Shown here: positions 7,881 to 7,979 of the stretch, one piece after another
How the letters are laid out: every line of letters starts with the position of its first letter
Numbering within the stretch: the stretch's first letter is position 1
Origin: Caldisericia bacterium
GTDB taxonomy: Bacteria > Caldisericota > Caldisericia > UBA6126 > JAGPKI01
Reading direction: 5' to 3'
Length of the DNA: 7,979 nucleotides
Assembly: GCA_018054005.1 (NCBI GenBank)
Contig: JAGPKI010000054.1
Span: 1,569 to 9,547 of the forward strand
Made by a program: the position numbers and the translations under genes
Notes under the pieces: generated by a model
What the model was told of the DNA's origin: nothing
The model's database searches: none
What the model saw: only the letters and a program-made list of their open reading frames with translations

Positions 7881-7927
7881 ATTTAGAAGGTTTTGAAAAA
7901 TTTTATGGAAAGGAAGTATTAATTTAA

Positions 7928-7979
7928 ATGTCTAAGAGTAATTTTAGTTTTGTTTCTTCCTTCCACAAGCAGAGAGAGA
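7928..7979 (+). CDS. Possible start of a plus-strand gene (17 codons, cut by window edge)
   Basis: An ATG directly after an in-frame TAA opens a frame that runs to the window end: MSKSNFSFVSSFHKQRE. GGAAAGGAAG lies upstream, with its last GGAAG 11 bases before the ATG, a somewhat long but usable spacing. Promoter-like sequence precedes it. The fragment is too short to recognise a family, and a chance open frame of this length is common, so the call rests on the context: the far side of a 413-bp gene-free region with promoter and ribosome-binding signals facing right. Confidence 0.45.
   Translation, partial: MSKSNFSFVSSFHKQRE

Larger units (their letters stand above)
7515..7927. other. AT-rich intergenic region, probably divergent
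   Basis: No gene is visible in these 413 bp on either strand. Besides the candidate promoters, it holds inverted repeats TGACA-ATTC-TGTCA (7765-7778) and TATGAG/CTCATA (7686-7691 with 7710-7715, 18-base loop). It also holds a run of nearly pure pyrimidine on the plus strand (about 7799-7839, only two A). That run lies just upstream of TTGACT and could act as an AT-rich upstream promoter element or bend the DNA. I see no tRNA, no recognisable riboswitch and no CRISPR. Confidence 0.6.

Noticed and set aside
7515..7927. Riboswitch or small RNA gene in the intergenic region
   Set aside because: No conserved aptamer-like core, GC-rich stem or hairpin-plus-T-tract is visible in this AT-rich sequence.

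Overview
The window is an AT-rich stretch of bacterial DNA, with protein codons rich in AGA, ATA and other A/T-ending choices. A small RRM protein, a membrane protein and a giant secreted modular protein with copper-amine-oxidase-N1-type repeats suit a low-GC anaerobe or thermophile of a Firmicutes-like, Caldisericota, Dictyoglomota or Atribacterota kind. This placement is a guess from protein style, because no rRNA or other marker is present.

Layout: almost everything lies on the minus strand and reads from right to left. A 95-codon single-RRM RNA-binding protein (7227-7514) has a textbook ribosome binding site. After an 81-bp gap with no clear terminator comes a 550-codon GTG-started membrane protein (5493-7145). 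It has an alkaline-phosphatase-superfamily-like outer domain and a C-terminal membrane bundle. Its last 14 bp overlap the start of a giant exported protein (5506 to beyond position 1), which is open for at least 1835 codons and fills about 70% of the window. That protein is a chain of beta-sandwich modules: carboxypeptidase-regulatory-like, Ig-like, fibronectin III-like and glucodextranase-B-like. It ends in copper-amine-oxidase-N1-type repeats that carry a perfect 127-bp direct repeat and run off the left edge.

The right-hand 413 bp (7515-7927) has no gene. It is a very AT-rich region, probably divergent, with candidate promoters in both directions, short inverted repeats and a polypyrimidine tract. 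The first 17 codons of a possible plus-strand gene appear at 7928.

How the genes may work together (inference): the membrane protein and the giant protein are probably translationally coupled and made together at the cell surface. The membrane protein keeps the outline of an alkaline-phosphatase/GPI-ethanolamine-phosphate-transferase-like fold but seems to lack most metal ligands, so it may be a pseudoenzyme or scaffold for the giant protein. The RRM gene may be co-transcribed, or may simply be a neighbour.
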